Shown here: one piece after another, positions 47,202-56,509 of the stretch
How positions within the stretch are numbered: the stretch's first letter is position 1
How the letters are laid out: each line of letters starts with the position of its first letter
From: Mesostigma viride
Lineage: Eukaryota > Streptophyta > Mesostigmatophyceae > Mesostigmatales > Mesostigmataceae
Length of the DNA stretch: 64,000 nucleotides
Assembly (NCBI GenBank): GCA_009746045.1
Contig: RPFO01000312.1
Span: forward strand, 2,966,377 to 3,030,376
Direction of reading: 5' to 3'
The notes under the pieces: model-generated
Database searches by the model: none
What the model was told of the DNA's origin: nothing
The model's input: the letters and a program-made list of their open reading frames with translations, nothing else
Program-made: the position numbers and the translations under genes

Positions 47202-48932
47202 ATGCCTCGCTGTTTTAGAAAAACGAAAGATGGCAGACAATGTCTCCTAACCGCTGCTCGCGGCTGCAAATCTTGCGCTACTCATCTGGCTTGTTCCGCG
47301 AGAAGGAGGAACACGCATCGAGCGAGAATGAAATCGAAAACGATAGCTCTCGAAGATGGCCCGCCTCTCGCCGAGGGCGTGTGGGATAGAATCCCGACCG
47401 ACATCGCTCGCAACATCGCGAAACAGGCGGGACAGCCAATGATCGACCCGCGCGTGATGCAGGCAGGAATGAAGGGGTTGCTGAAGATAAAGCAAAAGGA
47501 GGCAAAAGAACCGCTCGAACAGATGAACAAGATTCCCTACCATGCGCCTGAAAGAGCGGAATTCCGCAATAAACTTAAAAAAATAAGTCGTTTTTATGAC
47601 ATGCTCGGTGACAAAAACACACTCCTCGACGGTAACCGAATGTTACAAGATAAAATCGACACACGCATGTTTATGGAGCGGAAAAGAGAGCCTAATGACA
47701 CAAAGACGTGGTTTAACCCAAAAACAAAACGTTTTGAAGAGCCGGATCCAAACGTAGAGTATTTCGAAAATGCGACAGCGGGGCTTCTCCCGCACGAGTA
47801 TCCTTTCCGCAACAAGGAGGACTTTGAAAAAGGCAAAGAGGAATATTTACAGCATTTGAAGAAGCAAGGCACAAGTATTTACGACGAACCTCGTCGTCGC
47901 GGTGCCCATTTTCACCGCGCCCCTTCATCTGATATTCACGAGCGAATAGATCGTAATCTTTCGACCCTTGACGATATGAACATTCCCATGAAGAACGTCG
48001 TGAGAGAAATGGAAGTGAGGTTAAAAAAAAAGCGCAACGGCTTATTAAAAAACGGAAAATTGGACTTGAATGACGAGGATATTTATGCAGTAGCGCAAGT
48101 GTTGAACAAACACATGTTTGGAAACGGTTTGCCGACAGATGATTTGATATTTCAGTTCGAAACTCCTCAAATAACTCAAATGTTACATCCTGAACATGCG
48201 GCAGTTACGATGAACCGAGGGAGGTACGTCGGCATCAACAAGGACAGTTTAGAAAGGGATTTGATCGAACTTGATACCGTGCCAAACAGGTTTCTTTATC
48301 TGGATGGCATACGGCCTGATTCTCAAATGGAAATCCTTGCGCGGACACTGGGTCACGAGATAGTTCACGCGATCATAGCAGAAGCGAAAGATCGAAAAGG
48401 CGATTCTATAAACGAAGTAAAATACGGACAACATGGCCCGATATTTGAGAAGTTAAATCAACTCTATCTCGGGACTTTGAACAATCCACAATTGATGACA
48501 AATCAGGAATTCACTCGAGAACAGCTCGAGAAAATAAGGCGTGATGATCGCATGAAAATGGTATGGGATAAAAACCAACAGCGAGGGATGTCTACAAAAG
48601 AGTTTTTTGACTATACGATTAAGGACGAAATCGCTCAGGCCAAGGAGGCCGGAATACCTGAAATTGAAGAAAAATATAAAGCGTGGAAGAAGGAGAAGGA
48701 CAAGATTCACCCTCCGAAAACCATGAAAGAGGAGTACGGTGACGAGTTTTGGTACCCTTTATCCGGCGGCAAACTGGATGATATCGAGTATACAGGGACG
48801 GATGGTTACGAGGACGCGAAGGAAAAACAAGAAAGCGACAGCAGTGACGACGATCTTCACGATGCGCCGGCTGGCCAAAAACGAGTGCGTAAAAACGCGC
48901 GAACTCGAAAACGCGCCACCTGCAAAAAATAG
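47202..48932 (+). CDS. zinc-module plus SprT-like metalloprotease
   Basis: 576 residues. It opens with the module (CFRKTKDGRQC and SCATHLACS). Residues 57-75 (LAEGVWDRIPTDIARNIAK) resemble an F-box start. At 300-425 lies a SprT-like zinc protease: TLGHEIVHAI with H385, E386 and H389, and the third ligand H411 in YGQHGPIFEKL. SprT/Spartan proteases cut proteins crosslinked to DNA, a plausible need in viral replication. The C-terminus is acidic, then basic (QKRVRKNARTRKRATCKK). The ATG follows TTTAATTAAAT. The fusion of this module to SprT is unusual. Confidence 0.75.
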   Translation: MPRCFRKTKDGRQCLLTAARGCKSCATHLACSARRRNTHRARMKSKTIALEDGPPLAEGVWDRIPTDIARNIAKQAGQPMIDPRVMQAGMKGLLKIKQKEAKEPLEQMNKIPYHAPERAEFRNKLKKISRFYDMLGDKNTLLDGNRMLQDKIDTRMFMERKREPNDTKTWFNPKTKRFEEPDPNVEYFENATAGLLPHEYPFRNKEDFEKGKEEYLQHLKKQGTSIYDEPRRRGAHFHRAPSSDIHERIDRNLSTLDDMNIPMKNVVREMEVRLKKKRNGLLKNGKLDLNDEDIYAVAQVLNKHMFGNGLPTDDLIFQFETPQITQMLHPEHAAVTMNRGRYVGINKDSLERDLIELDTVPNRFLYLDGIRPDSQMEILARTLGHEIVHAIIAEAKDRKGDSINEVKYGQHGPIFEKLNQLYLGTLNNPQLMTNQEFTREQLEKIRRDDRMKMVWDKNQQRGMSTKEFFDYTIKDEIAQAKEAGIPEIEEKYKAWKKEKDKIHPPKTMKEEYGDEFWYPLSGGKLDDIEYTGTDGYEDAKEKQESDSSDDDLHDAPAGQKRVRKNARTRKRATCKK

Positions 48933-48949
48933 CCCCCTTGGGTCCCTCC

Positions 48950-49165
48950 CAGGGTCCCTCCCAGGCCCCCTGCGGTGTACCGTCTCTGGGTCGTCCCGTG
49001 GCCCGCTGGTCGGCCCGTGGTACCGTAACGGCTGGCGGTCGGCGCGTAACCGCCGTTTAGTCCGTCCGTAACCGCGGCCCGGCACGGGGATGTAACGGTT
49101 TTCGGAGGAGACGTGGCGCGTCTCGCGCCGGAATAAGTGTCCACGGACACGTAACGGAACCTAAC
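48950..49165 (+). promoter_or_regulatory. box array upstream of the 49.3-kb gene
   Basis: Repeated GGTCCCTCCCA, then GTCCCGTGGCCC, GGCCCGTGGTACCGTAACGG, CGTAACCGCCG, TCCGTAACCGCGG, GATGTAACGG and CACGTAACGG. The GTAAC and CCCGTGG words are those of the other TATA genes. Confidence 0.55.
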
Positions 49166-49212
49166 CGCCGACCGCGTAATTTTTTCACGCGGCGAGGCGA
49201 GCACCGCGCGGG

Positions 49213-49219
49213 TATAAAA
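49213..49219 (+). promoter_or_regulatory. TATA box of the 49.3-kb gene
   Basis: TATAAAA, 79 bp before the ATG at 49292, followed by a CT-rich leader. Confidence 0.7.
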
Positions 49220-49291
49220 CCCCGCCGCCCTCCTCGTCGCACGCACTCTCGCTCTCTCTCTCACGCTCTCGAACCCTTTCCATTTCCTGCC

Positions 49292-50032
49292 ATGGCGACT
49301 GCGGCCTGCCGCGATTGCGGCCTGCAATTCCCGAAGGACAGCGCCGAGTTCATCCCCAAGCGCGGTTGCAAGCGCACGAGTCGCTGTTCCAAGTGCCGCT
49401 CCAAACGCCTCGCCAACGCAAAGCGCAACAAGGCCGAGAAGCAGAGGATGGAGGAGGAGCTATGGCAGCGGATGAAGCACGAAATGGGGCTCTTCGAAAC
49501 GCCCCGTGACGAGAACTTCCCCGCCCCCAAGAAGGTGTGCGTTCCCTCCCGCCGCCGCCGCGATTTCAAGCCTCCGCACGACGGGATGGGCGCCAGAGTC
49601 AAGGATCTGCCCAGACTCTCCATGCGGTGCTCCGATTTCTCTCGCGGCAACCCGCTTGCCGCCTGGGTGGTGACTCGCGACGAGATTTTGGGCCGCGAAA
49701 ACGCCGCTCGCGAGCTGGAGAATGCCCGTTTGGCCCGGATGGACAGGGAAAATCGCGAGGCCCCCGTTTCTGTCGACCAAGTCGAGGAGGAGGAGCAGGA
49801 GGAGGAGGAGCAGGCTCCTTCCGATCACGAGATGAGCGATTTCGAAGGCTCCGTCCCCTCGTACTCTTACACCTCCTCCGAGGAGGAGGAGGAGGTGGGG
49901 AGCAAGTCCCCCCGCCAGGATCTGGACGTGGATGACACGTTCTTCGGCTGCAACTTTGACGATCTGGACTTGGATGCCACCTTCGATCCGTGCAAGAGCC
50001 TGCACGACATGGCCGCCTCTGTCAAACTGTGA
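49292..50032 (+). CDS. zinc-ribbon protein with acidic C-terminus
   Basis: 246 residues, no intron. N-terminal zinc site: C6xxC9, then C26, C32xxC35 (ACRDCGLQF and TSRCSKCRSKR), followed by a basic helix. The middle is Arg/Pro-rich. The end is highly acidic (EEEEQEEEEQAPSDHE) with a hydrophobic-acidic motif (DDLDLDATFD) like a transcriptional activation domain. By layout it could be a transcription regulator. Promoter is a box array plus TATA. Family not recognised. Confidence 0.65.
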   Translation: MATAACRDCGLQFPKDSAEFIPKRGCKRTSRCSKCRSKRLANAKRNKAEKQRMEEELWQRMKHEMGLFETPRDENFPAPKKVCVPSRRRRDFKPPHDGMGARVKDLPRLSMRCSDFSRGNPLAAWVVTRDEILGRENAARELENARLARMDRENREAPVSVDQVEEEEQEEEEQAPSDHEMSDFEGSVPSYSYTSSEEEEEVGSKSPRQDLDVDDTFFGCNFDDLDLDATFDPCKSLHDMAASVKL

Positions 50033-50154
50033 ATACTGTGGGGAATAGGACTCTGTCAGCCCCTCTCTCCTATTTATTAAACTCGTAATCCTATTTTTAA
50101 TGCAAACTCGACTTGTGTCTCAAACATGCGTGCCCACAATGAGTCTTCTCTAAT

Positions 50155-51530
50155 TCTGGCATAGGGGGTGGAGATAGTGGAGATAGTGGAGATGCATCTC
50201 CATACCCCCCCCTCCCTTCTCCCAAAACTTTTCTGGCAGGAAATACTCATGCAAATTCCAATATTGTCCCGTGGAATCCTAACTGTCCAATTATAAGTAT
50301 TTTACGCGATGGTGACGCGTGACAGCATAAGAGGGTGCGCGGGGCGGTGGAGATAGTGGAGATAGTGGAGATGCATCTCCATCCCCCCCCCTCCTCTCGA
50401 AAAACTTTCCCGGGCGGTGACGGAGTGGAGATAGTGGAGATAGAGGTGGAGATAGGTACCTCCACGACTTTGACCTTTGTGTTTTGAAAAGGAGAAGGAT
50501 TTTGAAGGAAACGGATAGCGGGATGCGATCAGGCGACTCTCTGGCTTTCCGTGCCCGCCCCTCTCTCGACCCAGTTCCCACCGGGTGGGGAGAATTCTCG
50601 GCATTCGACAGAGTGGAGATAGTGGAGATAGTGGAGATTCATCTCCATACCCCCCCCCTCCCTTGAAAAACTTTTTCCTGGACCAGAGTTCTCGCGTCTG
50701 CCGCCAAGCCCTGTCTCTCTGCTGCCCATACATTTTTGCATATTTACAACTATTTCTCTCTGCTGCCCATAAAATTTTGTATATATTCCACGGGAAGTAT
50801 AAAAGTTTCTCTCTGCTGCCCATAAAATTTTGTATATATTCCACGGGAAGTATAAAAGTTTCTCTCTGCTGCCCATAAAATTTTGTATATATTCCACGGG
50901 AAGTATAAAAGTTTCTCTCTGCTGCCCATAAAATTTTGTATATATTCCACGGGAAGTATAAAAGTTTCTCTCTGCTGCCCATAAAATTTTGTATATATTC
51001 CACGGGAAGTATAAAAGTTTCTCTCTGCTGCCCATAAAATTTTATGTATATTCATAGCATTTCCCGGCACCTGCCAGCGCAGAGACTGCATTCCGTTCCA
51101 GCCAAAAAAGTTTTTGGAAGGAGGGGGGGGGTATGGAGATGCATCTCCACTATCTCCACTATCTCCACTCCGTGGAATCCCGAGGACTGGCTCTCGAGCA
51201 CCGAGAAACTTGTCATGAAACCCGGTTTATCAGAATCCTAGAGACTCCCCCGATCCGATCCCGCTGTCCCTTTCCTCCAAAATCCTTCTCCTTTTCGAAA
51301 CACAAAGGTCAAAGTGGTGGAGGTACCTATCTCCACCTCCATCTCCACTATCTCCACCCCTTGCCGGCGTCTGTCACGGTCGCGTAAAATACTTGGAATT
51401 GGACAGTTAGGATTCCACGGGACAATATTGGAATTTGCGTGAGTATTTCCTGCCAGAAAAGTTTTGGGAGAAGGGAGGGGGGGGTATGGAGATGAATCTC
51501 CACTATCTCCATCTCCACTCTCGCATCCGT
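50155..51530. repeat. 1.4-kb imperfect foldback (inverted repeat)
   Basis: Segments of 50155-50680 recur as reverse complement in 51070-51530. The clearest are 50218-50325 against 51369-51475 (about 95 percent by eye, including AATTCCAATATTGTCCCGTG) and 50432-50540 against 51237-51346 (about 88 percent). Both arms also carry GGAGATAGTGGAGATAGTGG minisatellites beside C-rich runs. The centre holds the 53-bp tandem array. No gene is supported here. Confidence 0.8.
50753..51065. repeat. 53-bp tandem array, six copies
   Basis: Copies start at 50753, 50806, 50859, 50912, 50965 and 51018 (last partial), with a diverged copy at 50712. Each has TTTCTCTCTGCTGCCCATAA, TTTTGTATATATTCCACGGG and AAGTATAAAAG, so every unit contains a TATA-like word and a CCACGGG box. 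53 is not a multiple of three, and the minus strand stays open in all frames, giving artefactual repeat ORFs. Confidence 0.9.
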
Positions 51531-51539
51531 CACCTGCCG

Positions 51540-51622
51540 GACTATGCTTGCGTCTGTCACTCCCGTGGACTATGCTCGCATCTGTCACTCCTGTGGACTA
51601 TGCTTGCGTCTGTCACCTACCT
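51540..51622 (+). repeat. ~33-bp tandem repeat, three copies
   Basis: GGACTATGCTTGCGTCTGTC recurs at about 51539, 51567 and 51596 with CTCCCGTGG or CTCCTGTGG between copies. It lies at the outer edge of the foldback. Confidence 0.6.
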
Positions 51623-51699
51623 AGGCGGTTTAGGACTTGTGTTTTTTCGCGAAAGTTTGGGTGACTCATTGTTGAGATTGGGCTCATTGTTGGACTTGT

Positions 51700-51775
51700 G
51701 TTTTTCATTAAAAAATAAAGGATAGATTACACCCCGTCACGGGGCTAGACTAAGTGTGTACGAGGACATCCTAAT
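51700..51775. terminator. AT-rich 3'-end region
   Basis: TTCATTAAAAAATAAAGG lies just beyond the stop of the minus-strand gene ending at 51776 and resembles the 3'-end words at 7804 and 54840. Confidence 0.35.
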
Positions 51776-53199
51776 TTACACAACCCTGGCCACCTTGGCG
51801 CGAGAACGGGTCACCATCTTCTCCATCTCCCCGCGCTTCCGCGAGGAGCTGCGCAGGATCATCTGTGTGATCTGCACGACCGGCGCCTGCTCCACAGCCT
51901 GCACCACTGGAGCCTGCTCCTCCTGGCGCCACATGCAGAAGGCGGACGGAATGCCCTCTGCCTTCCTCCTCTCCTCCTGCAACATCTTCTCCTCGCGCTC
52001 CTTCTTCTCCTTCTGCCTCCTCTCCTCCTGCAGCTCCTTCTCCTCCTGCTCGAACAGCCTCGCCAGCAACAAGTTCTGGCCCAGCATGCGGTTGGCGCGA
52101 TCCTCCTTGACCCACTCCTCCTCCACGTATGGGTGCTTCTCGCACTCCCTCTTCTCCTCCTCCCATTCCTCCTGCAACCGCGCCTGGTAGATCTCGAACT
52201 GATCCGTGTCCCTCTCCTCCAGAGGGGTCGCAGCGCGCTCCTTCTGAATCGCCTCCAGCACCGGGGTCAGGCACCAAGCGGGGGGGGGCTGAACTGAGTC
52301 CTGGCCCACTGGGGCAGCAGCTCGGAGGTCCTCTCCAGCTTGAGGGATTCCATCCCGTCTCGGTAGGGATTCCGCATGTGCACCTTGAACCGGATGTCCC
52401 TCAGCCTGCAAACGACTTTCTCCATGTTTTTGATCGCAGGCTCGATGCTCTCGCTGGTGTCGAGCTGCTCCTCCGAAGGCGCGGACTGGTTGAATACCCA
52501 TCTGGACTTGGTGACGATCCAGATCGGGTCGTAGGGCATCTCGGGGTTGTGATTGAAAAAGAACTTCAAAGCGGAAGGCCTGCCCCCGTCGCGACTGATG
52601 GAGTGCCTAGACGCGGACGCGCTGAGTTCTTTCTTGCCGTCTTCCGCCTCCCTCATCTCGAGCCAGATGCGCCTCTCGTCGAAAAAGTCCTTCCTGCGCA
52701 CCAGCTCCTTGATGTCCAGCTTCTGGCCCAGCTTATCGGCGTCCTTGGCGCTCCTCGAGTGCATAAAGCCGTTCCAGCAGATCTCTTTGGTGGTGTCGCA
52801 GAGGAGTTCGAGCGTCTTCCCCCTCTGCAAGTGCGCCTTCGTCACCAGCTCGTCGTTGAAGCAGAGCTCGATCTTGTCGTTCCAGTTCTTGGCGTTGGTG
52901 GACCACGGAATGAAGTTATCCCACGGAGCGGGCGTGCGGATTTTGGTCGGCTCGTTGTAGAGCTGCACGGACTTCTGGAAAACGCTGCGAGCATTCTTCA
53001 AGCCGTGAAGGGAGGTGCGATGGCGCTTGAACTTGTCGGTGGAAGGCCTCCCGCTGTACTCGTAGAGGAGAAAAGGGAGAGGCTTCTTGCACTTGCCGTA
53101 ATGCGCCTCGCCTCTGGCCAGATAAATTTCGCGCTTGAGGAAGATATCCCGCTCGCACAGGAGGATGGCGACATCCGAGGGGCCTTGGTATTCCGCCAT
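51776..53199 (-). CDS. hypothetical protein with C-terminal coiled coil (frameshifted)
   Basis: About 475 residues from MAEYQGPSDVAILLCERD at 53199. The first 300 residues are globular, with blocks PLPFLLYEYSGRP, WDNFIPWSTNAKNWNDKIEL and DPIWIVTKSRWVFNQSAP. A G9/C9 run at 52280-52288 must change by one base to enter the second half, a Glu/Arg/Gln-rich coiled coil (LQEEWEEEKRECEKH and EERRQKEKKEREEK), then a basic tail. TATAAAA (minus) sits 81-87 bp upstream. Not recognised. Confidence 0.6.
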
Positions 53200-53279
53200 A
53201 GCTGCGAAAGTGTGAGAGGAGAGTGTTGGGTGCGTTGAGCGAGTGGGATGCGAGTGGCGAGACGAGGTGGGGAGGCGCC

Positions 53280-53286
53280 TTTTATA
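53280..53286 (-). promoter_or_regulatory. TATA box of the minus-strand gene
   Basis: TATAAAA on the minus strand, 81 bp before the ATG at 53199. Confidence 0.7.
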
Positions 53287-53403
53287 CCTTGCTGCCACTT
53301 CTTGACGAGATCTCCCGTGGTCGAGTGCTGAAGTCCGCATATCGCTTCGTGGCGAGCCACGAGCCGCTAGATAGGCGCGTGCAACCGTAACCGTCGTCGT
53401 AAC

Positions 53404-53860
53404 CGCGTAAAAGTGTCCCCGTGGACACTGGCGACCACGGGAATTTTTTCTTCTAGAAGCGTAACCGTAAATATCTTGTCCCCGTGGACACTGGCGACCA
53501 CGGGATTTTTTTCTTCTAGAAGCGTAACCGTAACTATCTTGTCCCCGTGGACCGTGGAAGGCCACGGGATTTTTTTCCGCGGCGGCGTAACCGTAACTAT
53601 CCGATTCCGTAACCGCGCAAAAGTTTCCCCGTGGACAAAGTAACCGCCGGATATTTTTCCCCGTGGCTGCGTGGCCGCAAAAACCCTGTCCCCGTGGACA
53701 ACATAACCGCCAGATATTTTTCCCTGTGGTTCCGTAACCGCAAAAACCCCGTCCCCGTGGACAAAGTAACCGCCGGAAAGTTCTCCCGTGGCTGCGTGGC
53801 CGCGAAAATAAATATCCCCGTGGTGGACCGCGGCCCGGTAACGGCCGAAAAGTGGCTACG
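53404..53860. promoter_or_regulatory. bidirectional box array of ~62-bp repeats
   Basis: First half: GTCCCCGTGGACACTGGCGA, CCACGGG and AGAAGCGTAACCGTAACTAT, about three times (near 53414, 53478 and 53540). Second half: CCCCGTGGACAAAGTAACCG, ATATTTTTCCCCGTGGCTGC and GTGGCCGCAAAAACC, three times. It lies between the divergent TATA genes at 53199 and 53989. Confidence 0.65.
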
Positions 53861-53903
53861 TGGCTAATTCAGCACCTTGTAACCGCCGCGGCGGCCTGGA
53901 AGG

Positions 53904-53910
53904 TATAAAA
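53904..53910 (+). promoter_or_regulatory. TATA box of the 54-kb gene
   Basis: TATAAAA, 79-85 bp before the ATG at 53989, followed by a CT-rich leader. Confidence 0.7.
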
Positions 53911-53988
53911 CCCGGTGCACGACCACGGGGCTCTCACCTCGCTCTCGATCACTAGCACCTGATATCTAACTCTCTCTCTCTCTCAGCT

Positions 53989-54819
53989 ATGGCCGACCAG
54001 TCCACTTTGGTGACGTACAAAGTCCCAGAGCTTTATGAACTCCGTCAGAAAACTGATCCCTTCGGTGACTTCTCTGAGTACAATGTCTTGTGCGTGGGGG
54101 AACTCGATGTTGTGGGAGCACTCGCGGCTGAAACCGTGCGAACGGGGATGTGTACGATCACCAAGGTGACAGCTCACGTTATGGAGCGCTATGCGAGCAT
54201 GGGGGGCTTCGCAACCTCTCTGGACATGCTTTATGCGCATTGCATGCTCGTTTCTCCCACTAAGGCCAAGAACAGCAAATGTGTGGCTTCTTATGGGAAG
54301 ACCGTGAGGGACGGGAAAGTGGTCAAAACAAGGCCTTTCGGCTTTGACGCGGTATGGAATCCTTCCCCGGAGCTGATCCTGGTCAACTGGCCCATCAACA
54401 CGGCTCAGCAGCCTTACACGATTCTCAACGTGGGCATCATCTGGCCTCCGGCGTTCTCCGTGGCCGACATGACCGAGAAGGATCTGCTTCCCTCCGCCCC
54501 CGGCGCCCCGAAGACGCGCTTGGAGAAAGCCATTGAGAGATATAACATCCCCCTGAGAGGTCACTGGATGCCTATCACCTCTCGCCTGGTTTCCGCGGAC
54601 GAGCTCGCTGGACCCACGGAGGAAATTCAGGAAATTCAAAGGAAGACAGAAGCGGCTTGGTTGGAGATGGAGGATGCTGAGAAACGTGCCTGGCAGGAGC
54701 AGTGCCAGAGGATCCGCGAAGACCACATTGATAGGATGCAGGCCGAGATGGCCAAGGCCAATCCTTCCACTGAAATTGTCGTTGCTGGAAAGCAAGTGGA
54801 TGTATCTCTGGTTCAGTAA
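53989..54819 (+). CDS. hypothetical protein
   Basis: 276 residues, frame intact. The first 200 residues are globular (YNVLCVGELDVVGAL, YASMGGFATSLDMLYAHCML and LILVNWPINTAQQPYTIL). The last 70 form an amphipathic coiled coil (RKTEAAWLEMEDAEKRAWQE). No cysteine cluster or membrane segment. Strong TATA promoter. TTATTAATGAAAAACC follows the stop within 30 bp. Not recognised. Confidence 0.7.
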   Translation: MADQSTLVTYKVPELYELRQKTDPFGDFSEYNVLCVGELDVVGALAAETVRTGMCTITKVTAHVMERYASMGGFATSLDMLYAHCMLVSPTKAKNSKCVASYGKTVRDGKVVKTRPFGFDAVWNPSPELILVNWPINTAQQPYTILNVGIIWPPAFSVADMTEKDLLPSAPGAPKTRLEKAIERYNIPLRGHWMPITSRLVSADELAGPTEEIQEIQRKTEAAWLEMEDAEKRAWQEQCQRIREDHIDRMQAEMAKANPSTEIVVAGKQVDVSLVQ

Positions 54820-54829
54820 ATGATCCTTG

Positions 54830-54860
54830 TGTATTATTTTTATTAATGAAAAACCATTTT
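54830..54860 (+). terminator. 3'-end motif
   Basis: TATTATTTTTATTAATGAAA begins 10-15 bp after the stop of the 54-kb gene. Similar stretches follow the 56.18-kb stop (TTATTTTTATAATGAAAAGA) and the gene ending at 7889. Confidence 0.4.
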
Positions 54861-54959
54861 CACACAAACTTGAATACCAACAATGAGTCAAACACAATTG
54901 CATGCCAAGTGGCAAATTACTTCAATTAGTATTCCGGGACGGCGTCCGTATAATATCCG

Positions 54960-55130
54960 TAAATCGTAACTGAAACCCTGTGGATAAGCCCGTACGGCGC
55001 CGCGTCGTTTGTAACCGAATTCCCGTGAATAAGGCCGTACAGCGCCGCGCCACTCGTAACCGAAATCCAGTGGATAAGTAACCGAAACTCTGTGTCCCCG
55101 TGGATAGCCGCTCCCGAGAGGTACAAAGAC
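54960..55130 (+). promoter_or_regulatory. box array and TATA variant of the 55.2-kb gene
   Basis: A ~53-bp unit with GTAACCGAA, CCGTGAATAAGG or CTGTGGATAAG and GTACGGCGCCGCG recurs about three times, then CCCCGTGGATAGCC. TACAAAGA at 55122 is in the TATA position, about 80 bp before the ATG. Shares GTGGATAAG with the 10.4-kb promoter. Confidence 0.5.
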
Positions 55131-55204
55131 TCCAAGTTTGCGACTTGTTTCCCATCTCGCTCTCGTTTTCTCTCGCGCAATCCCTCTCGCACTCTCATCC
55201 ATCC

Positions 55205-56182
55205 ATGGCTCCCGCTACCAGGTCCTCTGTTCGCCTCAACAACACCCCGCTGTTCCCTCTCTCCTTGGCAGCCATAGCCAAGCGAAAGAAGCACGCCTGC
55301 AAGAAGCCTGTCCTCGTGGAGCACAGCGACGAGTCGAACCCCGTCAATGACTCCGCTTTCGACTTGGTGAGGCCGCGTATCTGCGACACCTGTTTCCACA
55401 TGCTGACGGACTTTTTCTACCTCTTCAAAAACGACCAAGGCTCCGTCGAGTGCAAGTGCGATGGCTGCGTCAAGGCCATCCCTCAAATCGCCGACTTCGT
55501 GCACAAGTACTCGGATTCGCTCATGCGCTACCGAGTCCCTGAGCAAGATACGCCACCTCGCCGTTCCTATTCGTGCGTGGAGTGCATGTCGTACGTCACT
55601 GGAGCTGCCTTCGTCCACGATACGCCTGCAACGCAGCATATGCGCAACAAGACCACTCTGTGCGAGCCCTGCTACCAAAAGAAGCTCGTGATCGCACTTC
55701 GCAAGTTGAAGGTGGCCGACAACGAAGACAAAACACAAAAGGAGAACGAGCTCGTGCAGAGTTTCGTCAGGGACTGGAAGATGGACACGCAGGTCGGGGA
55801 GCAAGGGACTTCTCTCTACCTGCAGAACTCGAACATTGCGAGCTATTGGCCCCCGAAGGAGTGCTCCACCTGCACGGTGAGGTTCTTGCACGACGTCATG
55901 TCTGCCTATATTGTCCCGGACCAGTTCTCGGACCAGATCCGCGTCCGCTGCCACAATTGCGCAAGGAACGCGCCCTTCAAGGCGAAGATCCTCTTGGAGG
56001 GGTACAGCCAAGACAACGGTATGAAGAAGCTCCTGGAAAAACCCAAAGACCAGAGGGACGAGTTTGTCCCCCTTGGAGTCAACTTGCAGCCCATGAACAG
56101 GGCCGAGGAGAAGCAGTTCCTCCGCGGCGTGCTTGACCTTCTCGTGACTGAGGGAATTCCTGCGCTCTTCGGGCGCAAGTGA
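55205..56182 (+). CDS. zinc-binding protein with three CxxC clusters
   Basis: 325 residues from MAPATRSSVRLN. Cysteine pairs: ICDTCFHML with KCDGCVKAI, then SCVECMSYV with LCEPCYQKK, then ECSTCTVRF with RCHNCARN. Each pair of pairs is 20-35 residues apart, so three four-cysteine zinc sites are likely. The ends are basic and helical. Frame intact, no intron. Regulatory role is inferred from promoter class and zinc sites; family not recognised. Confidence 0.7.
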   Translation: MAPATRSSVRLNNTPLFPLSLAAIAKRKKHACKKPVLVEHSDESNPVNDSAFDLVRPRICDTCFHMLTDFFYLFKNDQGSVECKCDGCVKAIPQIADFVHKYSDSLMRYRVPEQDTPPRRSYSCVECMSYVTGAAFVHDTPATQHMRNKTTLCEPCYQKKLVIALRKLKVADNEDKTQKENELVQSFVRDWKMDTQVGEQGTSLYLQNSNIASYWPPKECSTCTVRFLHDVMSAYIVPDQFSDQIRVRCHNCARNAPFKAKILLEGYSQDNGMKKLLEKPKDQRDEFVPLGVNLQPMNRAEEKQFLRGVLDLLVTEGIPALFGRK

Positions 56183-56237
56183 TGCAGTATAGGAAACACG
56201 ATTGAGTGATATTATTTATTTTTATAATGAAAAGACC

Positions 56238-56441
56238 ATGATCATTGTGTCCATCATCAAAGCACTACTGCTGTACTATCTCATACTCGCGAACATAGCC
56301 TTAGCATACGACCACCTGTATTCGGGGCACACGCGCGAATCGTACGAAACCTACCCCTTATCTAAACGTATTAAGCTTGCATTGTTCACGCCCGTATTTA
56401 TTCCGGCCATGGTCCTATTCGGGGGGCCTTGGGGGCGCTAA
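56238..56441 (+). CDS. small membrane protein
   Basis: 67 residues from MIIVSIIKALLLYYLILANI. The N-terminal hydrophobic segment fits a signal peptide or anchor; a second follows at LALFTPVFIPAMVLFGG. In style it belongs with the small membrane proteins of the compact core rather than with the arm genes. Confidence 0.55.
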   Translation: MIIVSIIKALLLYYLILANIALAYDHLYSGHTRESYETYPLSKRIKLALFTPVFIPAMVLFGGPWGR

Positions 56442-56509
56442 CTCCCCACCCGCTGGAAGACCACGGGACTTAGCCGATTTTCACAAGTCGCGCAACCCGG
56501 GAAAACGGG

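Noticed and set aside
50302-51091. Three long minus-strand ORFs made of one repeated ~53-residue peptide
   Set aside because: They arise because the 53-bp tandem unit contains no stop in any minus-strand frame. The peptide cycles through all three frames and no start context or domain supports translation.
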